Below are positions 1 through 7,406 of a stretch of DNA of 64,000 nt, one piece after another. Numbering within the stretch: the first letter of the stretch is position 1; each line of letters begins with the position of its first letter. This stretch comes from Longilinea sp035560795 (lineage in GTDB: Bacteria; Chloroflexota; Anaerolineae; Anaerolineales; Anaerolineaceae): assembly GCA_035560795.1 (NCBI GenBank), contig DATMYV010000022.1:1-64000 (forward strand). Direction: 5' to 3'. The notes under the pieces are model-generated. The model was not told the origin of the DNA. It saw only the letters and a program-made list of their open reading frames with translations, and searched no databases. A program made the position numbers and the translations under genes.

Positions 1-15
1 AATTTATTGTTAATA

Positions 16-55
16 AATGCGGTGCTCCTGGCTGATTGGCTGGAGCACCATCTAT
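16..55. terminator. Stem-loop terminator after the response regulator
   Basis: A perfect 8-bp stem (GGTGCTCC at 21-28, GGAGCACC at 42-49) with a 13-nt loop lies just past the stop codon of the leftward response regulator gene. The flanks are AT-rich on both sides (AATAAAT and ATTTATT can extend the stem), so it could act in either direction. No long T run follows, so the strength is uncertain. Confidence 0.55.
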
Positions 56-82
56 TTATTAACATTTGTCTTACAATTGAAT

Positions 83-778
83 TTATCGTATCGGCGGAAT
101 TGGCCGGGTTTTTTCAGGTTCGTCCACATCCAGACGGTACCCCACGCCGCGCACGGTCTTAATATAACGGGGGTGACGCGGATCATCTTCGACCGCCTGG
201 CGCAGCCAGGATACATGCACGTCCAGCGTGCGGGTATCGCCAGTGTAGTTTGTTTCCCACACCAGGCTGAACAGCTTCTCGCGCTCAATGACGATGCCCC
301 GTTGCTCCATCAAGGTTTTCAACAGGTTAACCAGACGCGGGGTCAGGCTGGCCTGACGGCCATTGCAGCGCACCCAACGTTGTTCAACATCCAGGCTTAT
401 GGGTCCAGTGCGGATGACTGCCTTTTGTTCCGTGGGCAGCAACGGTTTCATGCGGTTAAGCAATTTTTGCAGGGTAAAAGGCAGATTCAAGACCACATTT
501 GCATCAATTTTATCGATCGGATCGGCGTTTTCATCCAAAATGAGCACGATCGGAACATTAGGAGCTTCCTGCCGCAGCGACATGCAAATCCGTTTGCCGC
601 TTGTACGCATGGTTGCCGCGTTGACCACCACTACATCGGGGCGCTGTTCCTGGAGACGCGTCAGGGCGGCACTGCCGCTCGCAACTGTTTCAACCTGGAA
701 GCCTTTCTTGGTGAGTCCGGCTACAAAGGATGGACCGTCGTTGCGTTTTCCTTCAATGAGTAGAATTTTAGCAATCAT
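83..778 (-). CDS. OmpR-type response regulator with degenerate receiver
   Basis: A 231-residue two-domain protein. The first ~115 residues have the receiver fold; residues ~130-225 form an OmpR/PhoB winged-helix DNA-binding domain with the usual RTLDVHVSWLR recognition helix and a closing RGVGYRLD. The receiver lacks the phosphorylation chemistry: the acceptor position in PDVVVVNAA is Asn53 rather than Asp, the acidic pair is reduced to Glu9-Gly10, and the conserved Lys before Pro-Phe is Leu99. It is therefore probably a phosphorylation-independent or ligand-gated regulator. I chose the ATG at 778 because GGTGG lies 8 nt upstream; an ATG at 784 is too close to that site. No histidine kinase gene is adjacent. 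The domain assignment is secure; the mode of activation is inference. Confidence 0.88.
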   Translation of the reverse strand: MIAKILLIEGKRNDGPSFVAGLTKKGFQVETVASGSAALTRLQEQRPDVVVVNAATMRTSGKRICMSLRQEAPNVPIVLILDENADPIDKIDANVVLNLPFTLQKLLNRMKPLLPTEQKAVIRTGPISLDVEQRWVRCNGRQASLTPRLVNLLKTLMEQRGIVIEREKLFSLVWETNYTGDTRTLDVHVSWLRQAVEDDPRHPRYIKTVRGVGYRLDVDEPEKTRPIPPIR

Positions 779-784
779 GGGCAT

Positions 785-1007
785 TACCACCGGTCTTCCA
801 TTTTGGTTTATTTCTGACTTCAAAGTCGAAGAAATTATTGGTTCCAATTGCCGGAAAAAAGTCGATCTCCGGTAAACCAGATCCAGTTGCCAAAATCGTC
901 TGTTGAGCGTTCCCGGAACGAGTCCAGCTCCGCTGGCTTCTTATGGTTCCCCTGAGGTGAGTGCAATCATCTTGCTGCGGAGCCTGAGAGTAACCTGGTG
1001 CACGAGT
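785..1007 (-). other. Long, possibly structured leader of the response regulator
   Basis: About 230 nt separate a -10-like box from the regulator start, with no gene in between on either strand. Read leftward, the segment can form a long-range 7-bp stem (GCTCCGC and GCGGAGC, at 977-983 and 927-933), a CCAGC/GCTGG hairpin and a GTTCC/GGAAC hairpin. I do not recognise a known riboswitch class. It may be a structured leader or ordinary non-coding sequence. Confidence 0.3.
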
Positions 1008-1013
1008 GTCCGT

Positions 1014-1042
1014 ATTATACCTTAAAACTTAACAAATGATTC
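1014..1042 (-). promoter_or_regulatory. Possible promoter of the response regulator
   Basis: Reading leftward there is a perfect TATAAT (1014-1019), but the -35 region 17 nt upstream (GAATCA) is poor. It would give a leader of about 230 nt. Confidence 0.4.
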
Positions 1043-1203
1043 GCCATTGGATGCCTTACAATATGTTAATAATTCTAACTGCCATATTTAAGGTTGGATA
1101 TTCGGCAATCGTGCTGCCAGTTCGTTTTGGTTGCATCCCATCCATCGCCGTGTTAGAATATTGATACGATTTACCTGTAGCCCGCCAAGGGAGGTTCTTT
1201 TCT

Positions 1204-1803
1204 ATGCCCAGGATGGTAGAAGTTGTGATCGACTCGGTGCGCGTAAGCCTGACCAATCAGCAGCGCATCGTAGTGCTTCGCGAGATTAACACTGAACGCT
1301 ACCTGCCCATCTGGATCGGTCCATATGAGGCCGAGGCGATTACCATCGCCCTGCAGGAAATTGAAGTGGCGCGCCCGCAAACGCACGATCTTTTAAGGAA
1401 TATCCTTAAGAACCTGAATGCTCAACTGGTGCGTGTTGAAGTATTGGCTTTGCGCGAGGATGTATTCTACGGAAATCTGGTGGTTGAGGCCGAGAACCAG
1501 ACCATTAACATCGATTCACGGCCATCCGATGCACTCGCCCTGGCTGTCCGGACCCATGTACCCATCCTGATCGCGAGCGAAGTAATGGATGCTGCCGGGG
1601 TCATTCCCGAACAGGATATTGAATCTTCCGACTCGGACACCCAACGCGCCGCCGCCACCGACCTCGCCTCGGAAGAAGGTGGGGAAGATCGACTATCGAT
1701 CTTTGAAGATTTCCTCTCCAATATCAACATGGATGATCTTTCACAATCTTCTGACGACGATGATGAGGAACCGGATGAGGGGGGCACCGAACCCGAAAAA
1801 TAA
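1204..1803 (+). CDS. Bifunctional nuclease family protein (DUF151/BFN)
   Basis: A 199-residue protein. Residues 1-~130 match the BFN domain: VEVVIDSVRVS at the start, then VVLRE, YLPIWIGPYEAEAI and a later SRPSDALALAVR block, which is the family's most recognisable motif. Proteins of this family have been reported to have RNase and DNase activity; the role in bacteria is not settled. The C-terminal 60 residues are strongly acidic (a run of Asp/Glu near 185) and probably disordered. A good Shine-Dalgarno (GGGAGG, 8 nt before ATG) supports the start. A terminator follows directly, so it is probably transcribed alone. Family assignment is firm, function is not. Confidence 0.9.
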   Translation: MPRMVEVVIDSVRVSLTNQQRIVVLREINTERYLPIWIGPYEAEAITIALQEIEVARPQTHDLLRNILKNLNAQLVRVEVLALREDVFYGNLVVEAENQTINIDSRPSDALALAVRTHVPILIASEVMDAAGVIPEQDIESSDSDTQRAAATDLASEEGGEDRLSIFEDFLSNINMDDLSQSSDDDDEEPDEGGTEPEK

Positions 1804-1810
1804 ACTCTCG

Positions 1811-1842
1811 CCGGGGCTGAAAGTGAAGCCCCGGTGGTTTTT
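1811..1842 (+). terminator. Rho-independent terminator after the BFN gene
   Basis: Perfect 8-bp GC-rich stem CCGGGGCT/AGCCCCGG with an 8-nt loop, followed by TGGTTTTT, starting 7 nt after the stop codon. Confidence 0.9.
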
Positions 1843-1895
1843 CAACAATCTAGAATCATTTTTCGATTGATCAATTTCTAAAGCTGGAACAATCA

Positions 1896-3284
1896 ATGAC
1901 CGATTTTACCCCTCCGCCCATAGACGAAACTCCTACCCCCAATTATCAGACACAGCCGAACAACCGCGAAGCGGAGGAGGCAGTCCTTGGCGCGGTGCTG
2001 ATCAATCCGGAAGTCTACTACGATGTGGCCCAGCTGCTGCAGTCGGATGATTTTTACATTGTCCGCAACCGCTGGATCTGGGAAGCCTTCGCACACCTGC
2101 ATGACCAACGCTTACCCATCGATTATCTAACTGTTTGCCACGAACTCGAAGAACGTACCCAGCTTACCGAAGTTGGCGGACCAGCCTATGTCACCACACT
2201 GCTGAACCAGACCCCCACCTCGATGCACGCGGAAGCCTATGCAAAAATCGTGGCTGAACAGGCCGTGCGCCGCCGCATGCTGGCGGCAGCCAATGAACTG
2301 GCCCGCCAGGCATACAATCAACAACAGACAGTCGATACCATTATTAATGAAGCGGAAAAATCGATTTTCGGGCTAAGCGAACGCCGCGCCCGCCGGGACG
2401 TGCAGCCCATCCAACAGGTGCTTAGCGAATATTACGACCGCGTCGATCAACTCTCGCAGCGCGATGAAGAAATATTTGGCGTGCCAACCGGTCTGAAAGA
2501 TCTGGATAATTTGCTGGGCGGCCTGCAAAAATCCGATTTGTTAATCATTGCCGGCCGTCCTGGCATGGGTAAAACAGGTTTCATGCTTTCAGTTGCCAAA
2601 AATGCCGCCCAGAAGCACAAGAAACACGTCGCCATGTTTTCAATGGAAATGTCCGCCGAACAGCTTGTGGCGCGCCTCATCTCGCAGGAAACTGGACTGG
2701 ATTCCATGAAACTGCGTACAGGGAAGCTGAGCGACAGTGAATGGCCGGTTTTTATCCATGCCATCGAAGTTCTCTCCGACACGCACATCTGGCTCGACGA
2801 CACGCCCGGTCTGACCCCCATGCAGCTGCGCACAAAAGCCCGCCGCCTTCACCTGGAATACAATCTGGATTTAATCCTGGTGGATTACCTTCAGTTGATG
2901 TCGGGCGATACACGCAACGATAACCGCGTCCAGGAAGTCTCCTATATTTCGCGCAATCTGAAAACCCTCGCGCGCGAATTGAATGTGCCTGTATTGGCGG
3001 CTGCACAGCTTTCGCGTGCGGTTGAGCAGCGCACGGACAAACGCCCGATGCTTTCAGATTTGCGCGAATCGGGCTCTTTGGAACAGGACGCCGATATCGT
3101 CATGTTCATTCACCGGCCAGACGCCATGGAAAAAGACAGTCCGCGTGTCAACATGGCCGAGATCATCGTGGCAAAACACCGCAACGGGCCTACCCATCCT
3201 GGCATCGAATTATTCTTCCGGGCAAACCTGGCTCGCTTCGAAAACGCCGCCCTGGTACCGGGACCCAACGGACCCGGGCGTTAG
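1896..3284 (+). CDS. dnaB: Replicative DNA helicase DnaB
   Basis: A 462-residue hexameric 5'-3' helicase of the replication fork. The N-terminal helical domain (~20-125, NREAEEAVLGAVL at its start) binds primase; the RecA-like domain carries Walker A GRPGMGKT (220-227), the catalytic MEMS segment (~250-253), Walker B LILVDYLQ (~326-333) and the SDLRESGSLEQDADIV motif (~387-402). Length is normal for the family. No intein is present. It is the first gene of a three-gene run: the DnaD-like gene starts 11 nt after its stop and the DnaC-like gene follows, so helicase and loader components are probably co-expressed. Confidence 0.98.
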   Translation: MTDFTPPPIDETPTPNYQTQPNNREAEEAVLGAVLINPEVYYDVAQLLQSDDFYIVRNRWIWEAFAHLHDQRLPIDYLTVCHELEERTQLTEVGGPAYVTTLLNQTPTSMHAEAYAKIVAEQAVRRRMLAAANELARQAYNQQQTVDTIINEAEKSIFGLSERRARRDVQPIQQVLSEYYDRVDQLSQRDEEIFGVPTGLKDLDNLLGGLQKSDLLIIAGRPGMGKTGFMLSVAKNAAQKHKKHVAMFSMEMSAEQLVARLISQETGLDSMKLRTGKLSDSEWPVFIHAIEVLSDTHIWLDDTPGLTPMQLRTKARRLHLEYNLDLILVDYLQLMSGDTRNDNRVQEVSYISRNLKTLARELNVPVLAAAQLSRAVEQRTDKRPMLSDLRESGSLEQDADIVMFIHRPDAMEKDSPRVNMAEIIVAKHRNGPTHPGIELFFRANLARFENAALVPGPNGPGR

Positions 3285-3295
3285 GACGGCTGATC

Positions 3296-3997
3296 ATGCC
3301 CTTTGGCGGTTTCCCCGATGGAAAAACACGGCTGACGCGCATCCCTGCGGCGTTCTTCACTGAGATCTTGCCTCAAATCGATCACCTTGGCGAATTGAAG
3401 GTGACCCTATACGTCTTCTGGTTTCTTGAACGCCAGGAAAGCAATCCACGCTACGCCAGCCTGGAAGAAATCGCTGCGGATAAGCGTTTGCTATCCGCAC
3501 TGGGGAACACGCCGGATGGGTCCAGAACGGCTTTGCTGGATGCATTGGAACGGGCCGTCCAGCGCGGAACCCTGTTGTGCGTAAAAACGCAAAGCAGCGC
3601 GGCAGCCGACACTTTGTACTTCCTAAATTCGCCGCGTGGCCGGGCAGCCGTTCGAACTTTGCAATCCGGCGAATGGACGCCGCCTTCGGGCGCCCGGGCC
3701 TTAGCCAGCCTGACGGATGAACGCCCGAATATATTCCGCCTGTATGAAGAAAACCTCGGCCCGCTCACCCCGCTTATCGCGGAGGAACTGCAGGCCGCCG
3801 AGCGGGAATTCCCCGCAGCCTGGATCGAAGATGCCATCCGGATCGCGGTCAAACGCAACGCGCGCAACTGGCGTTATGTTGAAGCCATTTTAAAATCCTG
3901 GCAGGAAAAGGGACGCGATGAAGAAGATCGGAGAGAGTCTGAAAAAGATAGCCGGCGCTACATCGAAGGGGAATTCGGTGACTTCATCAAGCATTGA
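3296..3997 (+). CDS. DnaD-domain primosomal protein
   Basis: A 233-residue protein with an N-terminal winged-helix-like part (GELKVTLYVFWFLERQE, ~30-47) and a C-terminal DnaD/DnaB_2 domain (~145-205). That domain carries the family hallmarks: LYEENLGPLTPLIAEEL, then WIEDAIRIAVKRNARNWRYVEAILKSW. DnaD-type proteins remodel DNA and help load the replicative helicase in Gram-positive-type bacteria. Its position between dnaB and a dnaC-like loader gene fits that role. The C-terminal tail is highly charged and overlaps the region where an alternative start of the next gene lies. Confidence 0.92.
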   Translation: MPFGGFPDGKTRLTRIPAAFFTEILPQIDHLGELKVTLYVFWFLERQESNPRYASLEEIAADKRLLSALGNTPDGSRTALLDALERAVQRGTLLCVKTQSSAAADTLYFLNSPRGRAAVRTLQSGEWTPPSGARALASLTDERPNIFRLYEENLGPLTPLIAEELQAAEREFPAAWIEDAIRIAVKRNARNWRYVEAILKSWQEKGRDEEDRRESEKDSRRYIEGEFGDFIKH

Positions 3998-4004
3998 AGA
4001 TGCC

Positions 4005-5342
4005 ATGCGCCAAAGCCAGCCTGGCGACCCCAATTGCAAAATCTGCGGCGGCCTGGGTTACGTACGCCACGACCTGCCGGTGGGCCATCCTGATTTCGGC
4101 AAGATGCAGATCTGCGTCTGCCGCCAGCAATACGTGGAACTTGCCGCGCGCGAGCGTCTTTATCGCTTGAGCAACCTTGAAGCATTCGAACGGATGACCT
4201 TCGATACCTTCAAACCGCAGGGCCGCATGGGATTGGCTGACCAGCATATCCGCTCGCTGGAATATGCGCTCAGCCAGGCTGCCACCTTTGCCCAGACGCT
4301 TTCAGGCTGGCTGTTCCTCAGTGGAAGCTACGGCTGCGGAAAAACTCACCTGGCAGCTGCCATCGCCAACTATGTCGTCGGTCAGGGTGTGCCTACCCTT
4401 TTCCTCACCGTCCCCGACCTGCTGGATTGGCTGCGGTTTTCCTATGATTCCACCGATGCCAATTTCGAGCAGCGATTTGATGAAATCCGCAATATCCGTT
4501 TGCTGGTGCTGGATGACCTGGGCACCCAAAATGCCACTGCCTGGGCGCAGGAAAAACTTTACCAAATCATCAATTACCGCTACAACAACAAATTGCCAAT
4601 GGTTGTCACCAGCAATCAAAACCTCGATGAAATCGATGGACGCATCCGTTCACGTTTGAAGGATGCCGACCTGGTAATCACGGTGCACATTTACGCGCCG
4701 GATTACCGCACTGCTCTGCAAGACTCGTCCGAACCGCAAATCTCATCGCTGCCTCTACTCAACGACCGCACCTTCGGCAATTTCAGCCTGCGTGAATACG
4801 AACGGAACGATCCTGAAGGCCAACGCAGCCTGGAAGGTGCTTTCCATGCCGCCCAGCAGTTTGCCGAGAACCCGCGCGGCTGGTTGGTGTTGATGGGCGA
4901 TTACGGCTGCGGTAAAACCCATCTGGCGGCGGCCATTGGCAACTACCGCAAGGCGCTTGGCGAGGAACCCATTTTTGTGGTCGTACCTGACCTGCTGGAT
5001 CATTTGCGCGCCGCCTTCAGTCCCACCAGCACGGTTTCTTATGACCGCCGCTTTGAGGAGGTCAAGAACGCGCAGCTGCTCATCCTGGACGACCTGGGGA
5101 CGCAAAGCGCCAGCCCCTGGGCGCGCGAAAAGCTCTACCAGTTATTTAATTACCGCTATATGGCCCGCCTGCCCAGCGTCATCACCACCTCCTCCAAGAT
5201 GGAAGATCTCGATCCGCGCATTCGCAGCCGCATGCTCGACAGCCGCCTGTGCGATATTTATGCCATACTGCTGCCGGCTTACCGCATCGGTTCCATGGAA
5301 AAACCGCGCCGAACCACCCGCCGAAACACCTCAACGCGCTAA
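4005..5342 (+). CDS. DnaC/DnaI-like helicase loader with two tandem ATPase domains
   Basis: A 445-residue protein, about twice the size of normal DnaC/DnaI loaders. It opens with a Cys-rich finger (Cys11, Cys14, Cys37, Cys39), as in DnaI. Then follow two complete AAA+ ATPase copies. Copy 1 has Walker A GSYGCGKT (~107-114), Walker B LLVLDD (~166-171) and an RIRSR arginine motif (~213). Copy 2 has GDYGCGKT (~298-305), LLILDD (~358-363) and RIRSR (~405). Both look catalytically intact and diverge moderately. I placed the start at the ATG 7 nt after the DnaD stop. An upstream ATG at 3918 has a better Shine-Dalgarno (AAAAGGGA) but would overlap the DnaD-like gene by 80 nt; it would add 29 low-complexity residues. 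Probably loads DnaB together with the DnaD-like protein. Confidence 0.9.
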   Translation: MRQSQPGDPNCKICGGLGYVRHDLPVGHPDFGKMQICVCRQQYVELAARERLYRLSNLEAFERMTFDTFKPQGRMGLADQHIRSLEYALSQAATFAQTLSGWLFLSGSYGCGKTHLAAAIANYVVGQGVPTLFLTVPDLLDWLRFSYDSTDANFEQRFDEIRNIRLLVLDDLGTQNATAWAQEKLYQIINYRYNNKLPMVVTSNQNLDEIDGRIRSRLKDADLVITVHIYAPDYRTALQDSSEPQISSLPLLNDRTFGNFSLREYERNDPEGQRSLEGAFHAAQQFAENPRGWLVLMGDYGCGKTHLAAAIGNYRKALGEEPIFVVVPDLLDHLRAAFSPTSTVSYDRRFEEVKNAQLLILDDLGTQSASPWAREKLYQLFNYRYMARLPSVITTSSKMEDLDPRIRSRMLDSRLCDIYAILLPAYRIGSMEKPRRTTRRNTSTR

Positions 5343-5377
5343 AACCTTCAGCCAAACTGGTATGCAGCCTGGAGATT

Positions 5378-5406
5378 TTGACAAGGACTGTAATCTATGT
5401 TACAAT
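5378..5406 (+). promoter_or_regulatory. Near-consensus sigma-70 promoter
   Basis: TTGACA (5378-5383), 17-nt spacer, TACAAT (5401-5406). It does not sit close to any start codon: about 120 nt downstream is an intrinsic terminator, and rnj starts 222 nt further on. Confidence 0.8.
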
Positions 5407-5412
5407 TCCAGC

Positions 5413-5529
5413 CTGTAAGGTTAATAAACCGGGTGACCGGTCGCAGGTTGAAGTTGTACAGAATCAGGCGGTCAAGCCCGCCTTTGGATTGTCCTAAAAC
5501 CCCGGCTGGTTTCCTCAGCGGGGTTTTTT
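5413..5529 (+). ncRNA. Candidate small RNA or attenuated leader upstream of rnj
   Basis: The segment is bounded by a near-consensus promoter and a strong intrinsic terminator and holds no convincing reading frame. Three hairpins are visible: ACCGG-GTGA-CCGGT (5428-5441, a GNRA-type tetraloop), AGGCGG/CCGCCT around 5467-5484, and the terminator stem. It does not show the conserved SRP, 6S or T-box sequences I know. It may be a free-standing small RNA of roughly 115 nt or the attenuated leader of rnj. Confidence 0.5.
5496..5529 (+). terminator. Intrinsic terminator before rnj
   Basis: Nine-base-pair stem AAAACCCCG (5496-5504) and CGGGGTTTT (5519-5527), running into a six-T tract. Confidence 0.9.
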
Positions 5530-5627
5530 CATTCCGCACCTTACCAAATTCAGAACCGTTACACAGCCTGACTGTGTTGTATTGAACTGATTAGATTGAA
5601 TATTGTAAAAGGTTAAAGAACATTATT

Positions 5628-7268
5628 ATGAAACAACGCAAACTTCGCGTGATTCCCCTGGGGGGTTTGGGGGAAGTGGGCCGCAATATGATGGCCTATG
5701 AATATGACGACAAGATTCTTGTTGTCGATGCAGGGATCATGTTCCCTGAAAACGACATGCTTGGCATTGATTACATCATTCCGGATATCACCTATCTAAA
5801 GCAGAACCGCGCTAAAGTAGTCGGTCTGGTGATCACCCACGGTCATGAGGATCACCTTGGTGCCGTCCACCACGTGTTGGAGGAAATTCAGGCACCCATC
5901 TATGGCACCCCGCTGACCATGGGGCTGCTGGAAGCAAAACTGGCCCGCCATGGCATGTCCGGCAAAGCCGACCTGCACATCGTGCACGCTGGCGACACTG
6001 TGGAAATCGGTCCCTTCAAAGTCGAATTCTTCCATGTCTGCCACTCGATTCCCGATGGCGTCGGTCTCGGCATCGAAACGCCGGCCGGTTTGATTGTCCA
6101 TTCGGGCGATTACAAGTTCGACCATACGCCGGTGGATAACTGGCCGAGCGATTATGCCAAACTGGCTGAATTCAGCCAACGCGGTGTGCTGGCGCTATTC
6201 GCCGACTCTACCAACGCCGACCACCCCGGCTGGACGCCATCCGAACGCGTCATCGATGACGCTTTCAACCAGGTTTTCAACCAGGCTGAAGGGCGCATCA
6301 TCATCGCCAGCTTTGCGTCGCTCGTTTCGCGCATGCAGCAGGTAGCCAACGCCGCCCAACGCTACAACCGCAAGGTGGCATTTGTGGGAACCAGCATGCA
6401 GGATAACATGCGCATCAGCCGCAAATTGGGTTACCTGGACATCCCGGACGATTTGCTTGTCACCATCGAACAGACGCGCAACATGCCAGCCCGGGATGTT
6501 GTGATCATGTGCACCGGCACTCAAGGCGAACCCTCATCCATTGTCGGCCGTCTTTCAACCGGTACCAACCGGCTTTTCGACATCGTTTCTGGCGATACGG
6601 TCGTGCTTTCCTCCCACCCCATCCCGGGCAACGAAGAAAGCGTTTACCGTACCATCAACCGCCTGTTCCAACGCGGCGCCAATGTGATCTACAATAACAT
6701 CGCCCCTGTGCACGTCTCCGGGCACGCCAGCCAGGAAGAAATGAAACTGCTGCTGCATCTGACGCGCCCGCGCTATTTCGTCCCGATCCACGGTGAAATT
6801 CGCCACCTCAAACAGCATGCCGCCATTGCTCAAACGGTTGGCATCCCGGCTGAGAATATTGCCACACTGGAAAATGGCCAGGTACTGGAATTCGTCGACG
6901 GCGAAATGCGCATGGGCGAACGCGTACCTACCTCCTACATATTTGTGGATGGCTCAGGCGTGGGCGACGTGACTGCCGAGGTCATGCACGAACGCGAAGC
7001 GCTTTCGCGCGACGGGATCGTGCTGGTCAACCTGCGCCTGGCGCATGACAGCAACCGCCTTCTCAGCGAACCTGAAATCCTCAGCAAGGGCTTTGTGATT
7101 GCCCAGGATTCGGATGAGATTTTTACAGCTGCGCGCCGCAAGGTGACTGAAACAATTTCCCGCGCCAACGGCAGCCTGCAGAAGGATGTGGAACAGGCCG
7201 TCGGCGATTATCTCTTCAGCGAAACGCACCGCCGTCCGATGGTTTTTGTGAATGTATCGCGTTTCTAA
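5628..7268 (+). CDS. rnj: Ribonuclease J
   Basis: A 546-residue metallo-beta-lactamase/beta-CASP ribonuclease with endo- and 5'-3' exonuclease activity in RNA decay and maturation. The zinc motif is HGHEDH (71-76), with HVCHSIPD (~136-143) and HSGDYKFDH (~158-166) completing the metal site. The beta-CASP part includes GTQGEPSS (~298-305), SSHPIPGNE and VHVSGHAS (~364-371). The C-terminal RNase J domain ends at VNVSRF. Length is typical. The 5' region contains a promoter, hairpins and an intrinsic terminator, which leaves open transcription attenuation; a second, weak promoter may lie in the 100 nt just before the start. Confidence 0.97.
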   Translation: MKQRKLRVIPLGGLGEVGRNMMAYEYDDKILVVDAGIMFPENDMLGIDYIIPDITYLKQNRAKVVGLVITHGHEDHLGAVHHVLEEIQAPIYGTPLTMGLLEAKLARHGMSGKADLHIVHAGDTVEIGPFKVEFFHVCHSIPDGVGLGIETPAGLIVHSGDYKFDHTPVDNWPSDYAKLAEFSQRGVLALFADSTNADHPGWTPSERVIDDAFNQVFNQAEGRIIIASFASLVSRMQQVANAAQRYNRKVAFVGTSMQDNMRISRKLGYLDIPDDLLVTIEQTRNMPARDVVIMCTGTQGEPSSIVGRLSTGTNRLFDIVSGDTVVLSSHPIPGNEESVYRTINRLFQRGANVIYNNIAPVHVSGHASQEEMKLLLHLTRPRYFVPIHGEIRHLKQHAAIAQTVGIPAENIATLENGQVLEFVDGEMRMGERVPTSYIFVDGSGVGDVTAEVMHEREALSRDGIVLVNLRLAHDSNRLLSEPEILSKGFVIAQDSDEIFTAARRKVTETISRANGSLQKDVEQAVGDYLFSETHRRPMVFVNVSRF

Positions 7269-7285
7269 CGTAAACCATTAACAAC

Positions 7286-7325
7286 AAGGGTTGTTCCGGG
7301 ATCTCATCCAGAACAACCCTTTTTA
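7286..7325 (+). terminator. Rho-independent terminator after rnj
   Basis: Perfect 11-bp stem AAGGGTTGTTC/GAACAACCCTT with a 14-nt loop, followed by TTTT. Confidence 0.95.
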
Positions 7326-7406
7326 GTTAAGGTAACTTGATCATCTATAAATGATATTCATTTCATTCATTGGAACTTTCGCCGCCCGGGTATCGTCGTA
7401 AGTCAT

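Noticed and set aside
17..763. 248-codon open frame on the + strand opposite the response regulator
   Set aside because: It is the antisense shadow of a gene with clear domain matches; the product resembles no family and has no ribosome-binding site.
984..998. Possible TPP riboswitch (CTGAGAG followed by ACCTGG) on the + strand
   Set aside because: Only short fragments match, the order and spacing are wrong, and no thiamine gene is nearby.
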